Source: PALSA-607 sp036510735 (GTDB taxonomy: Bacteria; Actinomycetota; Actinomycetes; Acidothermales; Acidothermaceae). From it: a stretch of 64,000 nucleotides of DNA. Positions 39,450 through 47,309 of this stretch are shown here, piece by piece (position 1 is the stretch's first letter; the number at the start of each line of letters is the position of its first letter). The position numbers and the translations under genes were made by a program. A model generated the notes under the pieces. It saw only the letters and a list, made by a program, of their open reading frames with translations. It had not been told where the DNA came from and did no database searches. Location: positions 1 through 64,000 of the forward strand of contig DATCDK010000240.1 of assembly GCA_036510735.1 (NCBI GenBank), read 5' to 3'.

Positions 39450-41501
39450 GTGGCGTTCCCGGCGGAGGAAACGCCTAGTCGCGGCTGGTTTGCGTGGTGG
39501 GCCTACCTCACGCTGATCTTTGTCGCGTCCGGATCGCTCATCGTCTTGAGCGTGAGAGCCCTGACCCACGACCGCCTGACCGGGTCTACGAGCGCCTTCG
39601 TCCTGATCGCCGCTCTCCTTGTGCTCGGCGAGTTGCGCCCTGTGGTGGCCAGCGGGTCCTACGACCCGGACGGCGTCAGCTTGAGCACTGCGTTCGTCTT
39701 CGCCATCTTGCTCATCTGGGGCCCTGCCCCGGCCATCATCTTGCAGTTCGCCGGCATCTCGATGCGCGAAGTGTTGATGCGCAAGTCGTGGTGGCGGGTG
39801 ATCTTCAATGCCGGGCAATACGCGATCTGCCTTGCGACCGCCTCGGTCGTGCTGGGGGTCTTCGGCATATCGGCGTCGCTCGCTGCGCCCCACGAGGTGA
39901 CCGGCGGAACGCTGCTCGGGCTTGTCGTTGCTGCCGTTGTCTACCACCTGATGAACCTCGTGCTGGTCGGCATCATCATTTCGATTCGCCGCGGCACCAC
40001 GTTGTGGGCGGAGATCATCGACGAGTTCTGGTACTACACCTCGACGACGATGGCGGTGATCGCCTTGTCGCCGGTGATCGCCGTGGTTGCCGTACATGCA
40101 TGGCAACTGATCCCGCTGCTGATACTCCCGCTGTTCCTCGTCTACAAGACCGCGTCGATTTCACTTGAGCGCGAGCAGCAGTCACTGCACGACGCGCTGA
40201 CCGGTCTGGCCAACCGCAAGTTGCTGATGGCTCGCACCGGCGAGCTTCTGGGTGAGCTCCAGCAGAGCGATGGCCGGGTCGCGTTGGTACTGCTCGACCT
40301 CGACAGGTTCAAGGACATCAACGACACGCTGGGGCACCCAGTCGGAGACCGCGTGTTGCAGGTCGTGGCAGCGCGCGTGCAAGACGCGGTCCGTCCGGGC
40401 GATCTCGTCGCGAGGCTGGGCGGGGACGAGTTCGCGATCCTGCTCCATGATCTGAACGACGAGGCAACAGTTATCGAGGTCGCCGAGCGCATTCGCGCGA
40501 CGCTGCACGAACCGATCTCCTTCGACGGCACGATGGTCGATCTCGACGCGAGTCTCGGAATCGCACTGTTCCCCGATCACGGCGACGACTTCGACCAACT
40601 GCATCGACGGGCCGACGTAGCGATGTATGTGGCGAAGTCATCGGGCGGCGGCGTTGCGGTCTATGACGTGCAGAAGGACACCAACTCACTCGCCAGGTTA
40701 GGTCTGCTCGGTGAACTGCGGCACGCCGTCGAGATCGGACAGCTGGAGTTGTACTACCAGCCGAAGATTTCTTTGGCGACCGGTGAGGTGCTTGGCGTCG
40801 AGGCCCTGGTTCGGTGGCACCACCCGACGCTAGGCGTGGTGATGCCCGACCAGTTCATTCCGCTGGCCGAGCAGTCCGGGCTGATGCCCAGGCTTACGGA
40901 TCTGCTGCTCGACCAGGCGCTCGGCATGCGAGCACAGTTGGACCCCGGAGAGTCGGGGCTCATCATGGCCGTCAACATCAGTGTGCGTGACTTGCTCGAC
41001 TACGGCTTCGCCGACCGAGTCGCAGCCGCGCTACGCCGCCATCACGTCGTTCCCGAGACGCTCATGCTGGAGATCACCGAACGCCGGCTGCTCGCTGACT
41101 ACGACCGAGGCGCGAAGGTTCTGAGCGAACTCGTCGCCACTGGGGTGCACATCAGCCTTGACGACTTCGGCACCGGATACTCGTCTTTGACCCTGCTGAA
41201 GCGGGTGCCGGTCTGCGAGTTGAAGATCGACCAGTCGTTCGTCTCAAGAATCGGCGACTCCGAGGCAGACGCCACCATCGTCGGGTCGATCGTCGAACTT
41301 GCGCACGCTCTCAACCTCACGGTGGTTGCCGAGGGCGTGGAGACCACCGATGTGCTCGAGCGTTTGAAGGCGCTCGGGTGCGATCAGGCGCAGGGCTGGT
41401 TGGTCGGCCTTCCGATGGACGCCGCGACGGCCAGCGCTTGGATCGCGCGGCATCGCCGTGACCGGCAAGGGGTCGGCGTCCCGCTTCGGGCACTCTCATA
41501 G
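39450..41501 (+). CDS. membrane GGDEF-EAL protein (cyclic-di-GMP turnover)
   Basis: This is a 683-residue protein. I choose GTG 39450 with AGAGG upstream, six codons or fewer from the alternative TTG 39444. Roughly residues 15-225 hold seven or eight hydrophobic helices. A GGDEF domain follows (LTGLANRKLL, then GGDEF preceded five residues earlier by an RxxD inhibitory site RPGD). The EAL domain has VEALVRWHH, AVNISVRD, EITERRL, DDFGTGYSS, KIDQSFV and VVAEGVET. Both catalytic motifs are intact, so it could make or degrade c-di-GMP at the membrane. Confidence 0.92.
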   Translation: MAFPAEETPSRGWFAWWAYLTLIFVASGSLIVLSVRALTHDRLTGSTSAFVLIAALLVLGELRPVVASGSYDPDGVSLSTAFVFAILLIWGPAPAIILQFAGISMREVLMRKSWWRVIFNAGQYAICLATASVVLGVFGISASLAAPHEVTGGTLLGLVVAAVVYHLMNLVLVGIIISIRRGTTLWAEIIDEFWYYTSTTMAVIALSPVIAVVAVHAWQLIPLLILPLFLVYKTASISLEREQQSLHDALTGLANRKLLMARTGELLGELQQSDGRVALVLLDLDRFKDINDTLGHPVGDRVLQVVAARVQDAVRPGDLVARLGGDEFAILLHDLNDEATVIEVAERIRATLHEPISFDGTMVDLDASLGIALFPDHGDDFDQLHRRADVAMYVAKSSGGGVAVYDVQKDTNSLARLGLLGELRHAVEIGQLELYYQPKISLATGEVLGVEALVRWHHPTLGVVMPDQFIPLAEQSGLMPRLTDLLLDQALGMRAQLDPGESGLIMAVNISVRDLLDYGFADRVAAALRRHHVVPETLMLEITERRLLADYDRGAKVLSELVATGVHISLDDFGTGYSSLTLLKRVPVCELKIDQSFVSRIGDSEADATIVGSIVELAHALNLTVVAEGVETTDVLERLKALGCDQAQGWLVGLPMDAATASAWIARHRRDRQGVGVPLRALS

Positions 41502-41625
41502 GCCTGGGCACACACTCTGCTTACGGGCTGGGCACAAAGGGCTATCTCAGGACGGAATATCGGACCTGCCAGCGACAAGGGACCGGTCCAGGACCGATAC
41601 TGAGGGGAATGAACAGGACCACGCC

Positions 41626-41835
41626 GTGATCCGGCGCCCGCTGCCCGGTAGCCCCTTCAACGTGATCACGGTCGCCCGGCCGGTCGAGGTGTTCGCGGTG
41701 AACGATCGGGTGAGCCACGACAGGTACGGTCTCGGGTGCGTTATCGGCGTTGAGCCAGACGTCGCGGTTCTGGTCGACTTCGGTCCGCGGCAGGAGCGCT
41801 TGGTCGCTCCGTACCCCCGGCTCACCAAGCTGTAG
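41626..41835 (+). CDS. small conserved actinobacterial protein with a CarD/UvrD-like C-terminal barrel motif
   Basis: This 69-residue ORF starts at GTG 41626. The segment NDRVSHDRYGLGCVIGVEPDVAVLVDFG resembles the DRVxHxxfGxGxVV beta-barrel found at the C-terminus of UvrD/PcrA helicases and in related small proteins. The longer ORF from 41458 overlaps the EAL gene and is not protein-like. It overlaps the next start by one base (TAGTG). I do not assign a function. Confidence 0.7.
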   Translation: MIRRPLPGSPFNVITVARPVEVFAVNDRVSHDRYGLGCVIGVEPDVAVLVDFGPRQERLVAPYPRLTKL

Positions 41836-43058
41836 TGCGAACCCTCTTCGCCAACGGTTCCGTCTTTGACGGAACCGGCGCCCCAGCTGCGCGTGGTGCC
41901 GTCGTCATCGAGGGCGATCGCATCGTCGGTGTGGGTCAGGGCAACGGCGACGAGATGGACGCCGATGTGCGGGTCGATCTCGCGGGTGCAGCCGTCGTCC
42001 CCGGTTTCTTCGACTGCCACACCCATGTCACGGTCTCTGGCTTCGACTACATGTCGTTGCTGCAGCGGCCCTTCTCCTTCCAGTTCTACGAAGCCGTCGA
42101 GAATCTGCGACGCACCCTCGACATCGGCATCACCACGATTCGCGATGCGCACGGTGCAGACCTCGGTGTGCAGCAAGCGGTCGAACGCGGCATGATTCCT
42201 GGTCCCCACATGCAGATTTCGGTGACCGCCATCAGCCAAACCGGCGGGCACGGCGATGGCTGGATGGCGTCCGGCAACTGCATCGAGATGATGCCGACCC
42301 ACCCAGGCCGGCCGTCCGGCATCGTCGATGGGCCCGACGAGATGCGGCGCAAGGTTCGCGAACTGATCAGGGCCGGCGCCGATGTCATCAAGGTGTTCAC
42401 GTCGGGCGGCGTGTTGTCTCCCCGCGACGACCCGCGGCACGCACATTTCCGCGACGTCGAACTCGCGGTGCTCGTTGAAGAGGCCACCGCAGCCGGCCGT
42501 TTCGTGATGGCGCACGCGCAAGGCGTCGACGGCATCAAGAACGCGGTACGGGCCGGAATCCGTTCGATTGAGCACGGGGTCTACCTCGATGACGAGGGCA
42601 TCTCCCTGATGCTCGAACACGGCACCTGGCTGGTCCCGACGTTGTCGGCTCCGGCAGCTGTTCTGGAGCTGGTCTCCGCCGGTGGCCAGGTTCCGGCCGT
42701 CGTTATCGAGAAGGCGCATGCGGTGATCGACGTCCATCGTCGCGCTGTCACTCGTGCCATCGAGGCCGGAGTGAAGATCGCGATGGGTACCGATAGCGGC
42801 GTCGGGCCGCACGGGCAGAACCTGCACGAACTCGACCTCATGACCCAGTGCGGAATGTCCCCGGCGCAGGCGCTGATCTCGACGACTTCGGAGGCAGCGC
42901 GCCTGCTCGGGGTCGACGACGACCGCGGCACCATCGAGCCAGGCAAGCGCGCAGATTTGGTGGTGCTGGGCGGCAGTCTCGATGACATGACCGGCTTGTC
43001 TGACCGCGTCTTGCAGGTCTGGAAAGACGGGCAACGGGTCGCCGGCAAAGACCGGTAA
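41835..43058 (+). CDS. amidohydrolase family protein (prolidase/imidazolonepropionase-like)
   Basis: This 407-residue metal-dependent hydrolase starts at GTG 41835. The metal motif is GFFDCHTHV (near residue 58), the metal-bridging lysine lies in DVIKVFTSGG, histidines in MAHAQG and SIEHG, and the catalytic Asp in AMGTDSGVGPHG. The end GTIEPGKRADLVVLGG is typical of the superfamily. The closest recognisable group is that of Xaa-Pro dipeptidase/organophosphate-acid-anhydrolase-like amidohydrolases; the substrate is not predictable. Confidence 0.85.
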   Translation: MRTLFANGSVFDGTGAPAARGAVVIEGDRIVGVGQGNGDEMDADVRVDLAGAAVVPGFFDCHTHVTVSGFDYMSLLQRPFSFQFYEAVENLRRTLDIGITTIRDAHGADLGVQQAVERGMIPGPHMQISVTAISQTGGHGDGWMASGNCIEMMPTHPGRPSGIVDGPDEMRRKVRELIRAGADVIKVFTSGGVLSPRDDPRHAHFRDVELAVLVEEATAAGRFVMAHAQGVDGIKNAVRAGIRSIEHGVYLDDEGISLMLEHGTWLVPTLSAPAAVLELVSAGGQVPAVVIEKAHAVIDVHRRAVTRAIEAGVKIAMGTDSGVGPHGQNLHELDLMTQCGMSPAQALISTTSEAARLLGVDDDRGTIEPGKRADLVVLGGSLDDMTGLSDRVLQVWKDGQRVAGKDR

Positions 43059-43123
43059 TCTGGTTCGGGTCACTACGCGGTGACAACTTCCAGCTGACAA
43101 GCGTCCAACCGGAGGCCACCCCC

Positions 43124-44545
43124 ATGGCGATCGCGACCACGAACCCGGCGACCGGCGAGGTCGTCAAGGCGTTCGACCCGATGACGCCCGAGGAGATCGA
43201 GGTTCGCCTCGAGCGGGCCTATCGTGGCTACGAGGTGCTGCGTCAGACGTCGTTCGCCCAACGGGCAGCGTGGATGCGGGCCGCCGCCGACATCCTCGAC
43301 GCCGAGATTGACGACGTTGCGCGCACCATGACGATCGAGATGGGCAAGACGCTCGCGAGTGCGAAGGGCGAGGTCGCGAAATGCGCAAAGGGTGGCCGTT
43401 ACTACGCCGACCACGCTGAAGCGTTTCTGGCCGACGAGATCGTCGATCCTGCACCGGTCGGCGCCACCGGCGCGCTCGTGCGCTACCAGCCGATCGGCCC
43501 GGTACTTGCGGTCATGCCATGGAATTTCCCTTTGTGGCAGGCAATGCGCTTCGCTGCGCCCGCGTTGATGGCAGGCAATGTGGGGCTGCTCAAGCACGCG
43601 AGCAACGTGCCGCAGTCCGCGCTGTTCCTCGAAGATCTATTCCGGCGGGCCGGGTTTCCCGAGGGCTCGTTCCAGACGTTGCTCATCGGCTCAGCGGAGG
43701 TCGAGGGAGTCATCTCTGACCCCCGAGTCAGAGCGGTCACGTTGACCGGTAGCGAAGCTGCCGGCCGCGCGGTCGCCGCGGTGGCTGGCCGCGAGCTGAA
43801 GAAGAGTGTGCTTGAACTCGGTGGCAGCGACCCGTTCGTGGTGATGCCGTCAGCCAACATCGACGAGGCGGCCGCGATCGCCACGACTGCCCGCTGCCAG
43901 AACAACGGTCAGTCGTGCATCGCGGCAAAGCGGTTCATCGTGCACACCGATGTCTACGACGCGTTTACTGCGGCGTTCGTGGCAAAGATGTCGGCGTTGC
44001 GGGTCGGAGACCCGATGGTGGCTGGCACCGATATCGGCCCACTGGCCACCGAGCAGGGCCGCGCCGACATCGAGGAGCAGGTGCGCGACGCGGTTGCCAA
44101 GGGCGCCTCGGTTCTGTGCGGGGGCGCCCGCCTCGACCAGCCCGGCTGGTGGTACCAGCCGACGGTGGTCGCTGACCTGACCCCAGAAATGAAGATGTAC
44201 GCCGAGGAGGTCTTCGGCCCGGTCGCTGGTCTCTACCGGGTGAACTCACGTGAGGACGCCCTTGAACTCGCCAACGGCACCGAGTTCGGTCTCGGATCGA
44301 ATGCCTGGACCAACGACCCGGACGAGCAGGAGTACTTCATCAACGGTCTTGACGCCGGCGCCGCGTTCATCAACGGCATGACGACGTCATTCGCCGAGTT
44401 GCCATTCGGCGGCGTCCGCAACTCCGGCTACGGGCGCGAATTGTCCAGCCACGGCATCAAGGAATTCTGCAACGCAAAGACCGTGTGGATCGGCAGCACC
44501 GAAGCCAGCACCAGCACCCCGACCGCGGGCGACCACAGCGAGTAA
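43124..44545 (+). CDS. gabD: succinate-semialdehyde dehydrogenase (NADP+)-type aldehyde dehydrogenase
   Basis: This 473-residue ALDH has the GabD1-type architecture: TNPATGEVVKAFDPMTPEEI at the N-terminus, MPWNFPLWQAMR, LTGSEAAGRAV, the general base in LELGGSDPFVV, the nucleophile Cys in NNGQSCIAAKRFIVH and PFGGVRNSGYGRELS near the end. All catalytic residues are present. It probably oxidises succinate semialdehyde to succinate. It is a single gene 65 bp after the amidohydrolase. The short C-terminal Ser/Thr-rich tail is extra. Confidence 0.88.
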   Translation: MAIATTNPATGEVVKAFDPMTPEEIEVRLERAYRGYEVLRQTSFAQRAAWMRAAADILDAEIDDVARTMTIEMGKTLASAKGEVAKCAKGGRYYADHAEAFLADEIVDPAPVGATGALVRYQPIGPVLAVMPWNFPLWQAMRFAAPALMAGNVGLLKHASNVPQSALFLEDLFRRAGFPEGSFQTLLIGSAEVEGVISDPRVRAVTLTGSEAAGRAVAAVAGRELKKSVLELGGSDPFVVMPSANIDEAAAIATTARCQNNGQSCIAAKRFIVHTDVYDAFTAAFVAKMSALRVGDPMVAGTDIGPLATEQGRADIEEQVRDAVAKGASVLCGGARLDQPGWWYQPTVVADLTPEMKMYAEEVFGPVAGLYRVNSREDALELANGTEFGLGSNAWTNDPDEQEYFINGLDAGAAFINGMTTSFAELPFGGVRNSGYGRELSSHGIKEFCNAKTVWIGSTEASTSTPTAGDHSE

Positions 44546-44560
44546 CGGCGCCGCCGACGC

Positions 44561-44800
44561 CTAACCGACGGACGACACCGGGTCGCGTCGCGGCGCCGGC
44601 CGCAGTTGCAGGTGCCCGAGCAGGTGCTCGGTCGCCGCAGCGACCTCGGCGACGGCTTCGTCGAACGCTTCCTGATTGGCCGCCGACGGCTTGCGCATGC
44701 CGGCGATCTTTCGCACGTACTGCAGCGCGGCAGCGGTGACATCTTCTGAGGTGGCCTCGTCAACGTACGGCGGGCGCAGGGTCTTGATGCTTCGGCACAT
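44561..44800 (-). CDS. DUF2277 family protein
   Basis: This 79-residue protein begins MCRSIKTLRPPYVDEAT and continues with AALQYVRKIAGMRKPSAANQ, matching the small DUF2277 family common in actinobacteria. The family's function is unknown. It is convergent with the gabD-type gene (15-bp gap). Confidence 0.9.
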   Translation of the reverse strand: MCRSIKTLRPPYVDEATSEDVTAAALQYVRKIAGMRKPSAANQEAFDEAVAEVAAATEHLLGHLQLRPAPRRDPVSSVG

Positions 44801-44826
44801 GCAGCCAGCCTACGACGCGAGCCTGT

Positions 44827-45849
44827 CTACGACGCGACGCTGGCGCCGACATCGTGGAGATGGCCCATGGCCAGCTGATAGGAGCGGTACAGCGACGCCT
44901 CGGCGTAGGGCAGACCGTGGGCTTCGCAGAAGTCGCGCACGATCGGCACCGCGCGGCGCAAGTTCGGCCGCGGCATCGAGGGGAACAGGTGGTGCTCGAT
45001 CTGCCAGTTCAGGCCGCCCAGCAACATACCGACCGGCACGCCACCTGTGACGTTGCGCGAGGTAAGCACCTGCCTGCGCAGGAAGTCCATCTCCTCGTCC
45101 TTCGTCAGCATCTTCATGCCCTTGTGGTTCGGCGCGAACGAGCAGCCCAAATAGACACCGAACAAAGCCTGGTGGACGCCGAAGAAAGCCAGCGCCTGCA
45201 GGGGCGACATCGTCAGCAGCAACAACGTGATGTACCCGGCGACGTGAACAAAGAGCAGGGACGCCTCGACGCCGCGGTTGCGCGCCCCGGTCTTTGCCAC
45301 CGCTTGAATACTGGCAATCTTGAGGTTCAGCGCTTCGAGAGTGAGTATCGGGAAGAAGTACAGCGACTGCCAGCGGGCAGCGTATTGACCGATGCGACCG
45401 CGCTTCAGCGCCTCCTCACGGCTGAACGCGAAGACACCCGTGCCGACGTCAGGATCGAGTTCGGCCTGGTTCGGATTGCGGTGGTGCCGGTTGTGCTTGT
45501 CGACCCACCAGTCGTAGCTCAGGCCGATCATCAGGTTGCCGTGCAAGTAGCCGGCCAGCTCGTTTGCCTGGCGGCTGCGGAACATCTGTCGGTGGCCGGC
45601 CTCGTGACCGGTGAAGGCGAGCTGAGTTGAGACGATCGCGAAGAAGACGGCGACCAACAGCACCCACCAGGTGTGGTTGGCCAGGTAGAGCGCGAAACCG
45701 GCCGCGGCGACCATCACGACATTGAGCGCGATCCGCAGCCAGTAGTAGAGCTTGCGGCGCTCGAGCAGCCCGGCGTCCTTCACAATCCTCGACAGCATTG
45801 CGTACTCGCTGCCTCGCCGGATGGGGACGTCCACGGACTGAGCAGTCAC
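44827..45849 (-). CDS. membrane fatty-acid desaturase
   Basis: This 340-residue acyl-lipid/acyl-CoA desaturase of the di-iron membrane type has the three His boxes HEAGH, HNRHHRNPNQ and QIEHHLFPSMPR, separated by hydrophobic helix pairs. The group resembles linoleoyl-CoA-type front-end desaturases without a cytochrome b5 domain. The start is uncertain: GTG 45849 (VTAQSVDVPIRRG) is preferred, while an ORF from GTG 45951 adds 34 residues of low-complexity sequence. It inserts a double bond in membrane fatty acids, and a cold-shock gene lies nearby. Upstream lies a 23-bp tandem repeat. Confidence 0.88.
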   Translation of the reverse strand: MTAQSVDVPIRRGSEYAMLSRIVKDAGLLERRKLYYWLRIALNVVMVAAAGFALYLANHTWWVLLVAVFFAIVSTQLAFTGHEAGHRQMFRSRQANELAGYLHGNLMIGLSYDWWVDKHNRHHRNPNQAELDPDVGTGVFAFSREEALKRGRIGQYAARWQSLYFFPILTLEALNLKIASIQAVAKTGARNRGVEASLLFVHVAGYITLLLLTMSPLQALAFFGVHQALFGVYLGCSFAPNHKGMKMLTKDEEMDFLRRQVLTSRNVTGGVPVGMLLGGLNWQIEHHLFPSMPRPNLRRAVPIVRDFCEAHGLPYAEASLYRSYQLAMGHLHDVGASVAS

Positions 45850-45969
45850 GGCGATTCCATTCCAGGCGCGCACGCCGAAGTCATCGCCACGGGGTCTGGA
45901 TGGCGGGGTGGTGGGTCGAGGAGCCACTGCTCCGCGTTCGAAGTGTCTCACGCCCGGGGGCGTTTCCGC

Positions 45970-46015
45970 GCAGAGCCGCTAGGCGTGAATAGGCAGAGCC
46001 GCTGGGCGTGAATAG
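45970..46015. repeat. 23-bp tandem repeat upstream of the desaturase
   Basis: Two adjacent 23-bp units occupy 45970-45992 and 45993-46015 and differ at one base (GCAGAGCCGCT[A/G]GGCGTGAATAG). A third partial copy GCGTGAATGG follows at 46016-46025. They lie between the divergent desaturase and the small gene at 46089. The repeated GGCGTGAATAG core could bind a regulator or be a slippage product. Confidence 0.8.
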
Positions 46016-46088
46016 GCGTGAATGGGCACAGTCAACAGGTCGTCGGGTGTCCTGCATAGAATGCTCACCCCCTGGGCAGGAGGCCAGC

Positions 46089-46271
46089 GTGAGAATCCGA
46101 AGCCTGTTCAACCTTCGACGCGACCTCGTCATCGCCATCGCGGTGCCGGTCGCCGGCAAGCTGCTGTCGGTGGCGGCCCAGCAACTGAGAGAGCGTCGCG
46201 GGCCTAATCAGTTCGCTGATCGCCTTGACCAGGGCAGTCAGCTCATCCGCCGGGTCAGCCGACTGGTCTGA
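46089..46271 (+). CDS. small hydrophobic protein
   Basis: This 60-residue ORF starts at GTG 46089 with GGAGG about six bases upstream (VRIRSLFNLRRDLVIAIAVP). A hydrophobic stretch (residues 13-29, LVIAIAVPVAGKLLSVA) is flanked by basic segments. A single-pass or amphipathic membrane association is likely. I do not recognise the family. The in-frame extension to 46008 lacks a Shine-Dalgarno. Confidence 0.6.
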   Translation: MRIRSLFNLRRDLVIAIAVPVAGKLLSVAAQQLRERRGPNQFADRLDQGSQLIRRVSRLV

Positions 46272-46330
46272 GCGGCCCTGACCACGGGTGAAGTACCCGT
46301 GATAGGGTCACCGTAGGTTGCAGTTGCAGT

Positions 46331-46507
46331 ACTCCTCGAACGTTAATGACGCCCGCGGATTCTCGCAGCGGGCGTCTTTTGTTTGAGTTGAGTCGGTAGC
46401 ACCCCGCGTTTGCGCGGATTGCGCCTCGTTAACTCCTGCGAATCCGACGTGGCAGCCCGAGCCGCCGACGTGGCGTCTCGTAGCACACCTAACGAGGAGT
46501 ACCCCAG
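46331..46507 (+). promoter_or_regulatory. structured 5' leader of the cold-shock gene with anti-Shine-Dalgarno segments
   Basis: The ribosome-binding region of the cold-shock gene reads TAACGAGGAGT (46490-46500). Two upstream segments can pair with it: ACTCCTCG at 46331-46338 (exact complement of CGAGGAGT) and CCTCGTTA at 46424-46431 (exact complement of TAACGAGG). They are mutually exclusive partners. Between them lies the terminator-like hairpin at 46348-46380. The layout suggests an RNA thermosensor or attenuator controlling cold-shock protein synthesis. The transcription start is not known, so inclusion of the first segment in the mRNA is inferred. Confidence 0.5.
46348..46384 (+). terminator. 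intrinsic terminator or attenuator hairpin upstream of the cold-shock gene
   Basis: GACGCCCGC and GCGGGCGTC form a perfect 9-bp stem with an 11-base loop, followed directly by TTTTGTTT. It can end transcripts from the small gene at 46089-46271, or act as an attenuator in the cold-shock leader if transcription starts further upstream. Confidence 0.75.
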
Positions 46508-46711
46508 ATGGCGCAAGGCACCGTGAAGTGGTTCAACGCGGAAAAGGGCTTCGGTTTCATCAGTCCTGATGGCGGCGACGCCGACGTGTTCGTTCACCAC
46601 TCGCAGATCCAGACGAACGGCTACCGCAGCCTCGACGAGAACCAGCGTGTCGAGTTTGAGGTCACGCAGGGCCCGAAGGGCCCCCAGGCTGAGCAGGTTC
46701 GCCCGGTCTAA
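46508..46711 (+). CDS. cspA: cold-shock protein (CspA family)
   Basis: This 67-residue single cold-shock domain protein is an RNA chaperone. The RNP1 motif is KGFGFISP and the RNP2 motif DVFVHHSQI; GTVKWFNAEKG opens the domain. The length is standard for actinobacterial CspA. The Shine-Dalgarno GAGGAG is eight bases before the ATG and can be occluded by upstream leader segments. A strong terminator follows 18 bp after the stop. Confidence 0.96.
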   Translation: MAQGTVKWFNAEKGFGFISPDGGDADVFVHHSQIQTNGYRSLDENQRVEFEVTQGPKGPQAEQVRPV

Positions 46712-46728
46712 GTCTTGGAACAAACAGC

Positions 46729-46770
46729 AGCGGCTGTGCTCGGTGGAAACGCCGGGCACAGCCGCTTTCT
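46729..46770 (+). terminator. intrinsic terminator of the cold-shock gene
   Basis: AGCGGCTGTGC and GCACAGCCGCT form a perfect 11-bp stem around a 16-base loop, followed by TTCTGTT. It lies 17 bp after the cspA stop codon. Confidence 0.85.
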
Positions 46771-46850
46771 GTTGGGAGCGTTGATGCGGGGCGCGCGTTC
46801 TTGCACGCGCTGAGCACCAATGGTCGCGCGCGAGGGCCGGTGGCGTTGGT

Positions 46851-47180
46851 TTAGATGTCTGGGACGCCGTGCGGGTGGCTGAACAGCGCCGCGGACGACG
46901 ATTCGCCGAACTCCTCACGGGACACGCCGGCTTCGACCATCTCGCGACGCAGCCCTGGTGACGGCGGCTCCAGGCGGCAGTTCATCGTCACCGCGAGCTC
47001 CTGCGCCTCTTTCCACGAGGCCACCGTGCCGGTGTCAGCCGGGTCGCCGGTGTTTGCGTCCGGGCCCAGACCGGAGCCGTCCCCGATGTTCTCGCCGTCA
47101 ACCTGCACGCTCCACACGTCGCCGCGCACCCCCGACCGGCGGTTCTCCAGGACATGCATAACGTGCGTGAGCTCAGGCAT
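46851..47180 (-). CDS. hypothetical protein
   Basis: This 109-residue soluble protein starts at ATG 47180 (MPELTHVMHVLENRRSGVRG), with GAGGGA upstream; an ORF start at 47195 is also possible. The sequence is acidic overall, with WSVQVDGENIGDGSG and RREMVEAGVSREEFGE. No domain is recognised. It stands alone between cspA and the MFS gene. Confidence 0.6.
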   Translation of the reverse strand: MPELTHVMHVLENRRSGVRGDVWSVQVDGENIGDGSGLGPDANTGDPADTGTVASWKEAQELAVTMNCRLEPPSPGLRREMVEAGVSREEFGESSSAALFSHPHGVPDI

Positions 47181-47309
47181 TGACGTCCCTCTCATCTCGC
47201 CTTAGGCGAGGATCACACGGACGGTGCGTTCAACTCCCGTCCCGTATGAGTCACGCTAGACCCCTGCCGAGCCGGATGCGAACCGCGCCGAGATGGCAGG
47301 CTGATCACC

